Part shown: positions 23,336-32,207 of the stretch, one piece after another
How positions within the stretch are numbered: position 1 is the stretch's first letter
Layout of the letters: each line of letters opens with the position of its first letter
NCBI RefSeq assembly: GCF_026627505.1
Contig: NZ_JAPNLK010000028.1
Span: 1-64,000 of the forward strand
Source: Streptomyces sp. H27-H5
GTDB lineage: Bacteria; Actinomycetota; Actinomycetes; Streptomycetales; Streptomycetaceae
Reading direction: 5' to 3'
DNA length: 64,000 nt
Translations under genes and position numbers: made by a program
The notes under the pieces: generated by a model
Told to the model about the DNA's origin: nothing
Seen by the model: only the letters and a program-made list of their open reading frames with translations
Database searches by the model: none

Positions 23336-24868
23336 ATGGATGTCAACGAGCTTGTGCAGATGGTGTTCTCGGGGATATGGCCGCTGGTCATCGAGGATGT
23401 GGTCGATGAGGGCGGGCGGGTCTTGGTGAGGGCGCGGACTCCGAGAGAGTCCGCTCTTTGCCCGGTGTGCGGGGTGCCGTCGGGGCAGGTGCACGGCTAT
23501 CACTGGCGGACGGTGGCCGATGTGCCGGTCGACGGCCGGCGGGTGGTGCTCCAAGTACGGGTGCGGCGCCTGGTGTGTCCCACGCGCGGGTGCCGCCAGA
23601 CCTTCCGCGAGCAGGTGCCCGGGGTGCTGGAGCGCTATCAGCGGCGCACTACCCGTCTGACCAGGCAGGTCAAGGCGGTGGTGAAGGAGTTAGCGGGCCG
23701 GGCGGGAGTACGGTTGCTGGCGGCACTCGCCATGGGCCTGTCTCGTCACACGGCCCTCCGCGCCCTCCTGGGCATCCCGTTGCCGGCCGGCCGGGTTCCC
23801 CGAGTGATCGGCGTCGACGATTTCGCTCTGCGACGGCGGCATCGCTATGCCACCGTGGTGATCGACGCCGAGACTCATGAGCGGATCGATGTCCTGCCCG
23901 ACCGCACGGCCTGCACGCTGGAAGCGTGGCTGCGTGCCCATCCGGGCGTCGAGGTCGTGTGTCGTGACGGATCGACGACCTATGCGGAGGCCATCCGCCG
24001 GGCCCTGCCGGACGCGGTGCAGGTCAGTGACCGCTGGCATCTGTGGCACAACCTGTGCGAGGCCGCCCTGGACGAGGTGAAGGCACACAGCACCTGCTGG
24101 GCCACCGTGCTCGACGCCCCCATCTATGACGGACCCCGAGCCCAGACCACGCTGGAACGCTGGCACCAGGTCCACGGCTTGCTCGACCAGGGCGTGGGTC
24201 TCCTCGAATGCGCCCGCCGCCTCCAACTGGCCCTGAACACCGTCAAACGCTATGCCCGCGCCGACCGACCCGAGCGGATGCTCCGCGTCCCCAAATACCG
24301 CTCCAGCCTCGTCGACCCCCACCGCGAACACCTGCGCAAACGCCGGGCCGAAGACCCCGCCGTCCCCGTCCAGCACCTCTTCGAAGAGATCAAGGACCTC
24401 GGCTTCACCGGCTGCCTCAACCTCCTGCACAAGTACATCAACCAAGGCCGCGCGGACGCCGACCGCAGCCACATCTCCCCACGCCGACTGGCCCGGATGC
24501 TCCTGACCAGGCCAGACAACCTCAAGACCGGACACCGCGATCTCCTGGACCGGCTGACCGCCGCCTGCCTCGAGATGACCCACCTGGCCACCGCTGTCAG
24601 GACTTTCGCCCCGCTGCTGAAGCCTCGGCCCGAGAACGCCGACGCTCTTGATGACTGGATCACCCAGGTCCGCAAAGCGGACTTGCCGCACCTGCACGCC
24701 TTCACCCGGGGCCTCGAGCGAGACCGCGACGCTGTGATCGCCGCGGTCACACTTCCGTACAGCAACGGACCCACCGAAGGCGTCAACACCAAGACCAAAC
24801 GGATGGCCCGCCAAATGCACGGACGAGCAGGCTTCACCCTGCTCCGCCACCGCATCCTCCTCGGATAG
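23336..24868 (+). CDS. ISL3-family transposase
   Basis: A 510-residue transposase. The N-terminal zinc finger (zf-ISL3) has CPVCGVPSGQVHGYHWR and a second Cys pair in CPTRGC. An HTH region follows (~85-135). The DDE domain shows GVDDFALRRRHRYATV (first Asp), SDRWHLWHNLCEA (second Asp) and SNGPTEGVNTKTKRM (Glu). It has a second HTH insertion near 245-265. I use the ATG at 23336; an in-frame GTG at 23309 would add nine residues. Codon use is less GC-extreme than the neighbours, consistent with acquisition. Confidence 0.9.
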   Translation: MDVNELVQMVFSGIWPLVIEDVVDEGGRVLVRARTPRESALCPVCGVPSGQVHGYHWRTVADVPVDGRRVVLQVRVRRLVCPTRGCRQTFREQVPGVLERYQRRTTRLTRQVKAVVKELAGRAGVRLLAALAMGLSRHTALRALLGIPLPAGRVPRVIGVDDFALRRRHRYATVVIDAETHERIDVLPDRTACTLEAWLRAHPGVEVVCRDGSTTYAEAIRRALPDAVQVSDRWHLWHNLCEAALDEVKAHSTCWATVLDAPIYDGPRAQTTLERWHQVHGLLDQGVGLLECARRLQLALNTVKRYARADRPERMLRVPKYRSSLVDPHREHLRKRRAEDPAVPVQHLFEEIKDLGFTGCLNLLHKYINQGRADADRSHISPRRLARMLLTRPDNLKTGHRDLLDRLTAACLEMTHLATAVRTFAPLLKPRPENADALDDWITQVRKADLPHLHAFTRGLERDRDAVIAAVTLPYSNGPTEGVNTKTKRMARQMHGRAGFTLLRHRILLG

Positions 24869-24882
24869 CACCACCCTCCGCT

Positions 24883-24905
24883 ACCACCGAATGTGAGACA
24901 GAGCC
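24883..24905 (-). repeat. Right terminal inverted repeat of the ISL3-type element
   Basis: Exact reverse complement of 23278-23300; followed by the second AGCAGGGC target copy. Confidence 0.9.
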
Positions 24906-26239
24906 AGCAGGGCGGCCTCGACCAGGTTCACGGACTCCCGTTCCACGGTGTTGGCCAGCCGGTTGCCCTCCGCCATCTCGCGGGGGAGCCCCTCCAGCGC
25001 GTCGAGCGCCCACGCGGGCGGCGCGACCCCGGCCGCCGCCGCGACGCACAGTTCGCCGGTGTACCGGTCGACGAGCCGGCGCAGGGGAGCGGTGCAGTGC
25101 GTGTACGGGGCGGCCACCGCCGCATGCAGCAGCGGGTCCGGGGTCCGCCCGTCGGTGAAGACGGTGTACCCGGCGCCGCGGAGCAGGGTCGTGCACTCCT
25201 GGAGGAACGCCGCGTGGTTCGGCAGCCGCGGGTCGAGGGAGCGCACGAGCTCGGCGTACGGGACGTGGTGGGGCCATTCGATCCGCAGGGCCTTCGCCAC
25301 CCGGTGCAACCGGCCGACCGCCCCGTCGGGGGCGTTCGGGAGGGTGCGCAGGATGCCGGCGCCGGCGGCGAGCATCAGTTCGGCCGCCGCCATGCCGGTC
25401 ATCAGCGACATCTGGGCGTTCCAGCCGTCCGCCGGCAGCGGGATCCGGTAGGCCGGGGTGTACGCGCCGTCGTGTTCGACGATCTCCTGGTCGGGCACGG
25501 CGAGGGAGATTCCGCCGCGTTCGATCTCCAGGACCTCGCGGCGCACGCCGACGTCCTTGAGCAGGGCCACGGTCTCCTCCGCCGTACCGGAGTCGATCGC
25601 CCGCTGGACGCCGGCGTAGTCGAGCTTGGCGCGGCTGCGGACCAGGGCGCGGCGCACCTCGGTGGTCTCGACCCGGCCGTCGGCGTCCAGGTCGAACCGC
25701 CACAGCAGCGCGGGGGCGTCCCGGTCGGGCAGCAGGCTGGCCGCACCCTCCGAGAGCACCGCCGGGTGCAGGGGGACGTTCCCGTCGGGGAAGTACAGGG
25801 TGGTGACCCGGCGGTGGGCCTCGGCGTCGAGGGCGCCGCCGGGCGTGACGAAGGCCGCGACGTCCGCGATGGCGTAGTGCACGCGGTACCCGCCGGGCCG
25901 CCTCGCCAGGTGCATGGCCTGGTCGAGGTCGAGGGAGGTCGGCGGGTCCAGCGTGAAGAGGGGGAGGTCGGTGGCGTCGTACGCCGGCAGGCGCGGGTCC
26001 CGCGCGACCCGCTCCGCCTCGGCGAGGACCTCGGCGGGGAACTCGCCCGGCACGTCGAGCTTCGTCCGCAGGTCACGCAGTGCGGCCCGCAGGGCAGCCC
26101 CGTCTGCGCCGGTCATGTGCAGGTGACGGCGTGGCATGGACCGAGCCTATGGCCGGGCGGCCTCGCCGTCGCGTCGAGCCGTCTACCCTGGCTCGGGGGC
26201 CGCACCCCCTGCGCCGTGTCGTACCGAAGGAGAACCACC

Positions 26240-27040
26240 GTGCTCGTGCTGCTGCCGCCCTCCGAGGGAAAGGCCGCCGGCGGCTCCGGCGCACCGCTGA
26301 AGCCGGAGACGTTGTCGCTGCCGGGGCTGGCCGGGGCGCGGGCGGCGGTCCTGGAGGAACTGGTCGAGCTGTGCGTCGGCGACGAGTTCAAGGCCCGCGA
26401 GGTCCTGGGCCTCAGCGAGGGGCTGCGGGGCGAGGTCGCGAAGAACGCCGAGCTGCGGACGGCCGTCGCGCGACCGGCCGGCGAGATCTACACCGGGGTC
26501 CTGTACGACGCGCTCGGCCTGGCCACCCTGCCCGAGCCCGCCGCCCTGGCCGCCGAGCGGTCGCTGCTGGTCTTCTCCGGGCTGTGGGGCGCGGTCCGGG
26601 TCACCGACCGCATCCCGTCGTACCGGTGCTCCATGGGCGTCAAGCTGCCGGGGCTGGGGGCGCTGGGCGCGTACTGGCGGGAGCCGATGGCGTCGGTGCT
26701 GCCGGAGGCCGCCGGGGAGGGGCTGGTGCTGGACCTGCGGTCCTCCGCCTACGCCTCCGCGTGGAAGCCCAAGGGCGAGGTCGCGGGCCGGACCGCCACG
26801 GTGCGGGTGCTGCACGCGCAGATGGTGGACGGCGTGGAGAAGCGGTCGGTGGTGAGCCACTTCAACAAGGCCACGAAGGGGCGCCTGGTCCGGGACCTGC
26901 TGCTCTCCGGGGCGGCCCCGGCGTCGCCGGCGGAGCTGGTGACGGCCCTGCGGGACCTCGGCTACGCGGTGGAGGCCGAGGCTCCCGCGAAGCCGGCGAA
27001 GGCGTGGTCCCTCGACGTGGTCGTGACGCAGATCCACTGA
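26240..27040 (+). CDS. yaaA: Peroxide stress protein YaaA (DUF328)
   Basis: A 266-residue DUF328/UPF0246 protein. The family-wide N-terminus LVLLPPSEGKA, the YTGVLYDALG motif, FSGLWGAVRVTDRIPSYRCS and the C-terminal HFNKATKGRLVR are all present. In Escherichia coli YaaA lowers free iron during H2O2 stress and has a DNA-binding fold; the same role is inferred here. The GTG start at 26240 has AAGGAG 7 nt upstream. A TACCCT hexamer near 26185 suggests a promoter inside the short gap shared with the divergent RNase gene. Confidence 0.9.
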   Translation: MLVLLPPSEGKAAGGSGAPLKPETLSLPGLAGARAAVLEELVELCVGDEFKAREVLGLSEGLRGEVAKNAELRTAVARPAGEIYTGVLYDALGLATLPEPAALAAERSLLVFSGLWGAVRVTDRIPSYRCSMGVKLPGLGALGAYWREPMASVLPEAAGEGLVLDLRSSAYASAWKPKGEVAGRTATVRVLHAQMVDGVEKRSVVSHFNKATKGRLVRDLLLSGAAPASPAELVTALRDLGYAVEAEAPAKPAKAWSLDVVVTQIH

Positions 27041-27101
27041 GGGACCCGCGATCCGTCGAGGACTCCGGGGCCGGGCTCCGGGGCGGTCGGGGCCGAGGGC
27101 T

Positions 27102-27851
27102 TCAGCGGCCCAGGGGCCAGGCCACGGCCTCCGGGGTCCGGGCGGAGGAGCCCGCGTAGAGGGCGCAGGCGTCCGTGAGGGTCTCCAGCAGCGTCAGCGG
27201 GTCGGGGAGCGGGTGCTCCATGCCGCGCAGCCAGCCGACGGAGAGGTCACCGGGGAGGGCGGCCGGCGGGACCAGGACGTAGCTGCCCCGGCAGTGCCAG
27301 CGCAGGCCCGGGTGCTCGTCCATCGTCTCGGGGTGGCAGTCCAGTTCGCACGGCCACCACTCGTCCTCGTCCTCCGGGGTGCCCCGGGTGGCGGTGAAGA
27401 ACAGCATCCGCGCCTGTTCGCCCGTACCGCCGGACTCGGCGACCGGGCCCACCTCGACGCCGGCGGCCAGCAGGCGGGTCAGCGCGTCGCGGCCGGCCTC
27501 CAGCGGGACGTCCAGGACGTCGTGGACCATGCCGGTCGCGGTGATGAAGTTGGCCTGGGGCTCGTTGCGGGCCCACCGCTCGATCTGCGCGCGGTCGGTG
27601 GTCGACTGGGTCTGCCAGGCGAAGGAGACGGGGTGCCGCGCGGGCGTGGGACAGCCGATCCGGTCGCACGAACACCGGTAGCCGGCGGGATGGGCGGCCG
27701 GGGCGATCGGGAGGCCCGCGGCGGCCACGGCCAACAGCAGGGCTTCGCGTTCCTCGCCGGGGTCCTCCGGAGTGGGTTTCGGCCGGCGGCGCAGCCACTG
27801 GGAAATCCTGCTCTGCTCGCCGCGTTGGACGCGGCCGGACTCAGACCCCAT
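27102..27851 (-). CDS. Bifunctional DNA primase/polymerase N-terminal domain protein
   Basis: A 249-residue protein with the prim-pol (PF09250-type) fold seen in many Streptomyces chromosomes: LLLAVAAAGLPIAPAAHPAG, a Cys-rich segment YRCSCDRIGCPTPARHP, and the catalytic-like stretch FITATGMVHDVLDVPLEAGRD. A helicase domain is absent. Free-standing chromosomal members are conserved but uncharacterised; a role in repair or priming is speculative. Start may be the ATG at 27851 or an in-frame GTG at 27863. It stands alone. Confidence 0.75.
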   Translation of the reverse strand: MGSESGRVQRGEQSRISQWLRRRPKPTPEDPGEEREALLLAVAAAGLPIAPAAHPAGYRCSCDRIGCPTPARHPVSFAWQTQSTTDRAQIERWARNEPQANFITATGMVHDVLDVPLEAGRDALTRLLAAGVEVGPVAESGGTGEQARMLFFTATRGTPEDEDEWWPCELDCHPETMDEHPGLRWHCRGSYVLVPPAALPGDLSVGWLRGMEHPLPDPLTLLETLTDACALYAGSSARTPEAVAWPLGR

Positions 27852-28007
27852 CAATCCCCTCACCTCACCGTTGCCCCCGGCGGACCCTCACATGGTCCCA
27901 CCATCCGGGGCCGCGGGTGACCGCACCCCCGAACTCGGGTGGCCCACATAACCATAGAAACCGGCCATATGTTCTCGGCCCCCTGTCCGGCCCCGGCCGG
28001 CCGACTG

Positions 28008-28670
28008 TCAGGCGGTGACTTTTCCCACCCCGCCGACGCCGCCCAGCACCGCGTCCACGAGGGCGTCCGCGTAGGCGTGCGTGAGCGGCGCCGTCCGCAT
28101 CAGCCAGCGGTGCGTCAGCGGCCCCACCAGCAGTTCCACGGTCAGCCGCAGATCGGCGTCCGGCGCGAGCTGCCCCACCTCCCGGGCCGTGCGCAACCGC
28201 GCCTCGTACAGGGCGAGCTGGGGCTCCAGCAGCTGCTCGGTCATCCGTGCGCCCAGCTCCGCGTCGGTGGCGCCGGCGGCGGTCAGGGCGCGCGCGGCCG
28301 CCCCGTACTTCTCGTCGTTGAACTCGTCCACCGTCGCCCGCAGGACGTACTTCAGGTCGGCGGCCAGGTCCCCGGTGTCCGGGAAGCCGGTCCACTCGAC
28401 GTCCTCCTCCGCCTCGCCGGCCAGCGCGAGCGAGGCGTCCAGCAGCACCGCCGCCTTGGACGGCCACCAGCGGTAGATGGTCTGCTTGCCGACCCCCGCG
28501 CGGGCGGCGATGGCCTCGATGGTGAGCCGGTTGTAGCCGACCTCCCCGACCAGGTCGAGGGCGGCGTCCAGGATGGCCCGCCGGGACCGGTCGCTGCGGC
28601 GGGCGGCGTCCGGGGCCTTGGGGGTGCGGGCCTTGGCGTCCCGCGGCTCCGCGGCAGGGGTCTCGTTCAT
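28008..28670 (-). CDS. TetR/AcrR-family transcriptional regulator
   Basis: A 220-residue repressor-type protein. The HTH lies at about residues 30-76 (AILDAALDLVGEVGYNRLTI, then ARAGVGKQTIYRWWPSKAAV). The ligand domain has the TetR_C_11-like end with AALTAAG and LTVELLVGPLTHRWLM. It is divergent from the DDAH gene at 28801; the 130-bp intergenic region has the palindrome at 28691-28703, close to both starts. Control of the DDAH gene and itself is likely but not proven. Confidence 0.88.
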   Translation of the reverse strand: MNETPAAEPRDAKARTPKAPDAARRSDRSRRAILDAALDLVGEVGYNRLTIEAIAARAGVGKQTIYRWWPSKAAVLLDASLALAGEAEEDVEWTGFPDTGDLAADLKYVLRATVDEFNDEKYGAAARALTAAGATDAELGARMTEQLLEPQLALYEARLRTAREVGQLAPDADLRLTVELLVGPLTHRWLMRTAPLTHAYADALVDAVLGGVGGVGKVTA

Positions 28671-28690
28671 ACGGCCAACGTATCAATGCG

Positions 28691-28703
28691 AGACGTTTCG
28701 TCT
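28691..28703. promoter_or_regulatory. Candidate TetR operator
   Basis: AGACG-TTT-CGTCT, a perfect 5-3-5 inverted repeat 21 bp from the TetR start in the region shared with the DDAH gene. Confidence 0.5.
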
Positions 28704-28800
28704 TGTGTTTCGGTCATTGAGCTGAACCACCCGGTCAGTTCACTGCGCGGTCGCCCCGGAGGAGAGACGATTCACTCCTCATCACCATGAGGAGCCTTCA

Positions 28801-29610
28801 TTGCGCAGAGACGCCACACCCCGGCGATACCTGATGTGCCCGCCCGCGCACTTCAAGGTCACGTACTCCATCAACCCGTGGATGGACCCCACGAAACCGG
28901 TGGACCTGCCCCTCGCACTGGCCCAGTGGGAGGACCTGAGGGACCGCTACCGCGCCCTCGGCCACACCGTCGAGACCCTCGTGCCCGACCCCGACCTGCC
29001 CGACATGGTGTTCGCCGCGAACGGCGCCCTGGTCGTCGACGGCCGGGTCCTCGGAGCCCGGTTCGCCTACCCGGAACGCACCGCCGAGGCCGAACTCCAC
29101 CTCGACTGGTTCCGCGCCCACGGCTTCACGGACATCCGCGAGCCGTCCCACGTCAACGAGGGCGAGGGCGACTTCGCCGTCACCGCCACCTACATCCTGG
29201 CCGGCCGGGGCTTCCGCTCCAGCCCCCTCTCGCACGACGAGGCCCAGGAGTTCTTCGGCCGCCCGGTCATCGGCCTCGACCTGGTGGACCCCCGCTACTA
29301 CCACCTCGACACGGCCCTGTCCGTCCTGGACGGGGACGAGGTCATGTACTACCCGCAGGCCTTCTCGCCGGGCAGCCGGGCCGTGCTCCGGCGGCTCTTC
29401 CCGGACGCCCTGCTCGTGGAGGACCAGGACGCGGCGGCCTTCGGGCTGAACTCCGTCTCGGACGGACTGCACGTGCTGCTCCCGCAGGCCGCGACGGGCC
29501 TGCCGGCGCCCCTGCGGGACCGGGGCTTCGAGCCGGTCCCGATGGACCTGGGCGAGCTGCTCAAGGGCGGCGGCAGCGTGAAGTGCTGCACCCAGGAGCT
29601 GCGGATGTAG
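28801..29610 (+). CDS. ddaH: Dimethylarginine dimethylaminohydrolase (DDAH)
   Basis: A 269-residue member of the amidinotransferase/guanidino-modifying superfamily, predicted to hydrolyse N-omega-dimethylarginine to citrulline and dimethylamine. Family features: CPPAHFKVTYSINPWM at the N-terminus, DMVFAANGALV, EGEGDFAV, the catalytic His in RYYHLDTALSVL and the C-terminal catalytic Cys in SVKCCTQELRM. Start is TTG with GAGG about 8 nt upstream. The TetR gene is divergent. No ornithine aminotransferase partner is adjacent, unlike in some Streptomyces. Confidence 0.88.
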   Translation: MRRDATPRRYLMCPPAHFKVTYSINPWMDPTKPVDLPLALAQWEDLRDRYRALGHTVETLVPDPDLPDMVFAANGALVVDGRVLGARFAYPERTAEAELHLDWFRAHGFTDIREPSHVNEGEGDFAVTATYILAGRGFRSSPLSHDEAQEFFGRPVIGLDLVDPRYYHLDTALSVLDGDEVMYYPQAFSPGSRAVLRRLFPDALLVEDQDAAAFGLNSVSDGLHVLLPQAATGLPAPLRDRGFEPVPMDLGELLKGGGSVKCCTQELRM

Positions 29611-29655
29611 CGGCCGCCGACGTGGCCGACGACGGGGACGCGGCGGAGGCGGACG

Positions 29656-30675
29656 TCACCGGGCGGGCGGCGGCCACTCCTGTCCCCAGTCGGCGTCACG
29701 CGCCGCCTTGTAGAGGTCACCGTGGCGCTTGGTCACGGTGGCCCGGGTCAGGCCCCCGCCCTCGCCCGTCCCCTGCGGACCGCACAGCTCCAGCAACACG
29801 AGCCCCTTCCGGATCTGCGGCCTCCGCGTGATCCGGGAGGTGGCCGGCGCGACCGGGAAGCGGGTCGCGGCCACGTACGCGAACTTCTCGTCCTCGTACG
29901 GCAGGGAGCCGCCCTTGACCTGACGGTGCAGGGAGGACCGGCTGACCCGGGTCGAGAAGTGACACCAGTCCTTGCCGACCTCGATCGGGCAGGTGCCGTC
30001 GTGCGGGCAGGGCGCGGCCACCGTCATACCGGCCTCGATCAGCTGCTCGCGGGCCTCGCGCAGGCGCAGGTACCCGTCCGGGGTGCCCGGCTCGATCAGC
30101 ACCACCGCCCGACCGGCGCGCGCGGCCTCCGCGACGACGGCCAGACGGGCCGGCGCCGTCAACTCGCCCAGGACGTACGACACGGTCACCAGGTCGGCGT
30201 CGGGCAGGGCGATCCCGGCCCCGATCACGGCCCGCCGCCACTCGGCCGCGCGGAGCGTCGGGGAGGTGGAGGCCGCCGCGAGTTCCCGGCCCAGGACCAG
30301 CGCGGGTTCCGCCCAGTCCAGCACGGTGGTCTCGCGCGGCCCGCCCCAGGTGGCGTCCACGGCCCAGGTCGCGGCCCCGGTGCCGCCGCCCACGTCGACG
30401 TGCGAGGCCGGGACCCACTCCGGGGCCGCCTCGGCCAGCCCGTCCAGCGCGGACCGCACCGCCTCGAAGGTGGCCGGCATCCGGTACGCCGCGTACGCGG
30501 CCACGTCGGAGCGGTCGCGCAGCACGGGCGCGTCGGTCGGGGTGGTGCCCCGGTAGTTGGCGATGAGCCGCTCCACGGCGGCTCCGGCCTGCTTCGGGGG
30601 GAGCCCGTCGAGCAGGCCGCCCAACGCGGACCGGAGGGTTTCGGCGGTGGTGGGTGCGGGGGCGGAGGCGTTCAC
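29656..30675 (-). CDS. Rsm22-like ribosomal small-subunit methyltransferase/assembly factor
   Basis: A 339-residue protein of the Rsm22/METTL17 family. SAM-binding region: VDVGGGTGAATWAVD (about 93-107) and VTVSYVLGELT. The family's four-cysteine, Fe-S-type site is visible in CPHDGTCPI, DWCHFSTR and LLELCGPQGTG. Mitochondrial relatives bind the small ribosomal subunit; the bacterial role is inferred as ribosome assembly or rRNA modification. GTG start 6 nt after TAAACT, so probably leaderless. Confidence 0.87.
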   Translation of the reverse strand: MNASAPAPTTAETLRSALGGLLDGLPPKQAGAAVERLIANYRGTTPTDAPVLRDRSDVAAYAAYRMPATFEAVRSALDGLAEAAPEWVPASHVDVGGGTGAATWAVDATWGGPRETTVLDWAEPALVLGRELAAASTSPTLRAAEWRRAVIGAGIALPDADLVTVSYVLGELTAPARLAVVAEAARAGRAVVLIEPGTPDGYLRLREAREQLIEAGMTVAAPCPHDGTCPIEVGKDWCHFSTRVSRSSLHRQVKGGSLPYEDEKFAYVAATRFPVAPATSRITRRPQIRKGLVLLELCGPQGTGEGGGLTRATVTKRHGDLYKAARDADWGQEWPPPAR

Positions 30676-30713
30676 CCGCGAAGTTTACGGCGCCGCGCGG
30701 GACCCGGTGACGC

Positions 30714-30754
30714 GACGGACGCGCCGCCCCGGGCCCCGGGGCGGCGCGTCCGTC
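30714..30754 (-). terminator. Strong hairpin terminator of the MFS gene
   Basis: A perfect 19-bp stem with a 3-nt loop, starting GACGGACGCG, 11 bp after the transporter's stop. It separates the transporter from the Rsm22-like gene on the same strand. Confidence 0.75.
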
Positions 30755-30764
30755 ACGGCAGGAC

Positions 30765-32099
30765 CTACGCGCGGGTCCGGGCGCCCGCCATCGGCTCCCG
30801 GCCGCGCCACGGCCGGCACAGGCCCAGGAAGCAGGCCACCGCGAGCAGGGAACAGGACAACTGCACCACCGCCATCGGCACCGCCGTGTCCTCGCCCGCG
30901 ATCCCGACCAGCGGGGAGGCGATCGCCCCGACCAGGAACGAGGAGGTGCCCAGCAGCGCGGAGGCCGACCCGGCGGCGTGCGGGGTGCGCATCAGGGCCT
31001 GCGCGTTGGTGTTCGGCAGCAGCAGGCCCATCGCGGACATCAGCACGAACAGCGCGACGGCCATCGGGAGCAGCCCGACCTTCCCGAAGACCCCGGAGGC
31101 CATCAGCAGCAGGGCCACCGAGGCGGTGGTGATGATCGCGAGGCCGACGGCGAGGGCCTTGTCGAGGCTGACCCGGCCCACCAGCAGCTTCCCGTTGATC
31201 TGCCCGACGACGATCAGGCCGACCGAGTTGAGGCCGAACAGCAGGCTGAACGCCTGCGGCGAGGCGCCGTAGATCTCCTGCACCACGAAGGGCGAGGCGG
31301 AGATGTAGGAGAAGAGCACCGCGAAGGAGAACCCGCCGGCGAGGGTGTACCCGGCGAAGACCCGGTCGCCGAGCAGCCCGCGCATGGTGTGCAGCGCCGC
31401 GCCGACGCCGCCGGTGTGGCGGCGCTCGGGCGGCAGGGTCTCGCCGAGTCCCCGCCAGACCACGAGGGTGAGCGCGGCGCCGACGGCGGTCAGGACGACG
31501 AAGACGCCGCGCCAGTCGGCGACGCGCAGGATCTGCCCGCCGATGAGCGGGGCGATGATCGGGGCGACCCCGGATATCAGCATCAGGGTGGAGAAGAACC
31601 GGGCCATCTCGACGCCGTCGTACAGGTCGCGGACGACGGCGCGCGCGATGACGATGGCGGCCGCGCCGGCCAGGCCCTGGAGGAGCCGGAAGCCGATCAG
31701 CAGCTCGGTGGTCGGGGCGAGGGCGCAGATCGCGGTGGCGAGGACGTAGACGATCATGCCGATGAGCAGCGGGCGGCGGCGGCCCCACTTGTCGCTCATC
31801 GGGCCGATGACGAGTTGGCCCAGCGCCATGCCGGCCAGGCAGGCGGTCAGGGTGAGCTGGACGGTGGCGGCCGGACTGTGCAGGGCGTCGGTGACCTGCG
31901 GCAGCGCGGGCAGGTACATGTCCATGGACAGCGGGGGCAGGGCCGTCAGCCCGCCCAGGATGAAGGTGACGAGCAGGCCGGTGCGGCGCGCGGCCTTCAG
32001 CGGTGCGGCGTCGCCGGGCGGGACGACCGCGCCGGCGACGGGTACCGAGCCGTGCGGCGACTCCTCCGAGGGGGCCGTCGAGGGGCCTCTCTCCGACAT
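30765..32099 (-). CDS. Bcr/CflA-family drug:H+ antiporter (MFS, 12 TM)
   Basis: A 444-residue major facilitator. Predicted 12 hydrophobic spans starting after ~40 residues (TGLLVTFILGGLTALPPLS). The Bcr/CflA signatures MDMYLPALPQV, SDKWGRRRPLL (loop 2-3 motif A) and RLLQGLAGAAAIVIARAVVRD (motif C region) are present. The family exports bicyclomycin, chloramphenicol and related compounds by proton antiport. The upstream gene on the plus strand is an unrelated SDR; no regulator is adjacent. Confidence 0.9.
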   Translation of the reverse strand: MSERGPSTAPSEESPHGSVPVAGAVVPPGDAAPLKAARRTGLLVTFILGGLTALPPLSMDMYLPALPQVTDALHSPAATVQLTLTACLAGMALGQLVIGPMSDKWGRRRPLLIGMIVYVLATAICALAPTTELLIGFRLLQGLAGAAAIVIARAVVRDLYDGVEMARFFSTLMLISGVAPIIAPLIGGQILRVADWRGVFVVLTAVGAALTLVVWRGLGETLPPERRHTGGVGAALHTMRGLLGDRVFAGYTLAGGFSFAVLFSYISASPFVVQEIYGASPQAFSLLFGLNSVGLIVVGQINGKLLVGRVSLDKALAVGLAIITTASVALLLMASGVFGKVGLLPMAVALFVLMSAMGLLLPNTNAQALMRTPHAAGSASALLGTSSFLVGAIASPLVGIAGEDTAVPMAVVQLSCSLLAVACFLGLCRPWRGREPMAGARTRA

Positions 32100-32207
32100 G
32101 CGGAACTCCAGTCTTTTTGTCTTCTTTTCGCACCCCTGAGCGATCCATGCTCTCAGCTGTCGGAACGCCCGTGGACCCGTGTCCCGTGTGACGTACCCTG
32201 CGGCCCC

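Larger units (their letters stand above)
23278..24905 (+). mobile_element. ISL3-family insertion sequence, complete (1,628 bp)
   Basis: The element is bounded by a 23-bp perfect inverted repeat and by an 8-bp direct repeat AGCAGGGC (23270-23277 and 24906-24913). An 8-bp duplication is the hallmark of ISL3-family transposition. It contains a single full-length transposase reading rightwards, opposite to the host RNase gene. The perfect ends, intact ORF and exact target duplication suggest a recent and possibly still active copy. Confidence 0.93.
23062..26137 (-). pseudogene. RNB-domain (RNase II-type) ribonuclease disrupted by an ISL3-type element
   Basis: The N-terminal part (26137 to 24906) encodes MPRRHLHMTGADG, then the RNB core with YDATDLPLFTLDPPTSLDLD and HYAIADVAAF, down to VEAALL. 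The C-terminal part (23269 to 23062) continues TGHVGDTFDAVVIDVKE, an S1-like barrel, to a stop at 23062. Removing the element and one copy of the duplicated AGCAGGGC restores an uninterrupted 1,440-nt frame (479 aa). Relatives are actinobacterial single-strand-specific 3'-5' exoribonucleases. The start ATG is 6 nt after TAGGCT, so it was probably leaderless. No other lesion is seen, so the insertion looks recent. Confidence 0.92.
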
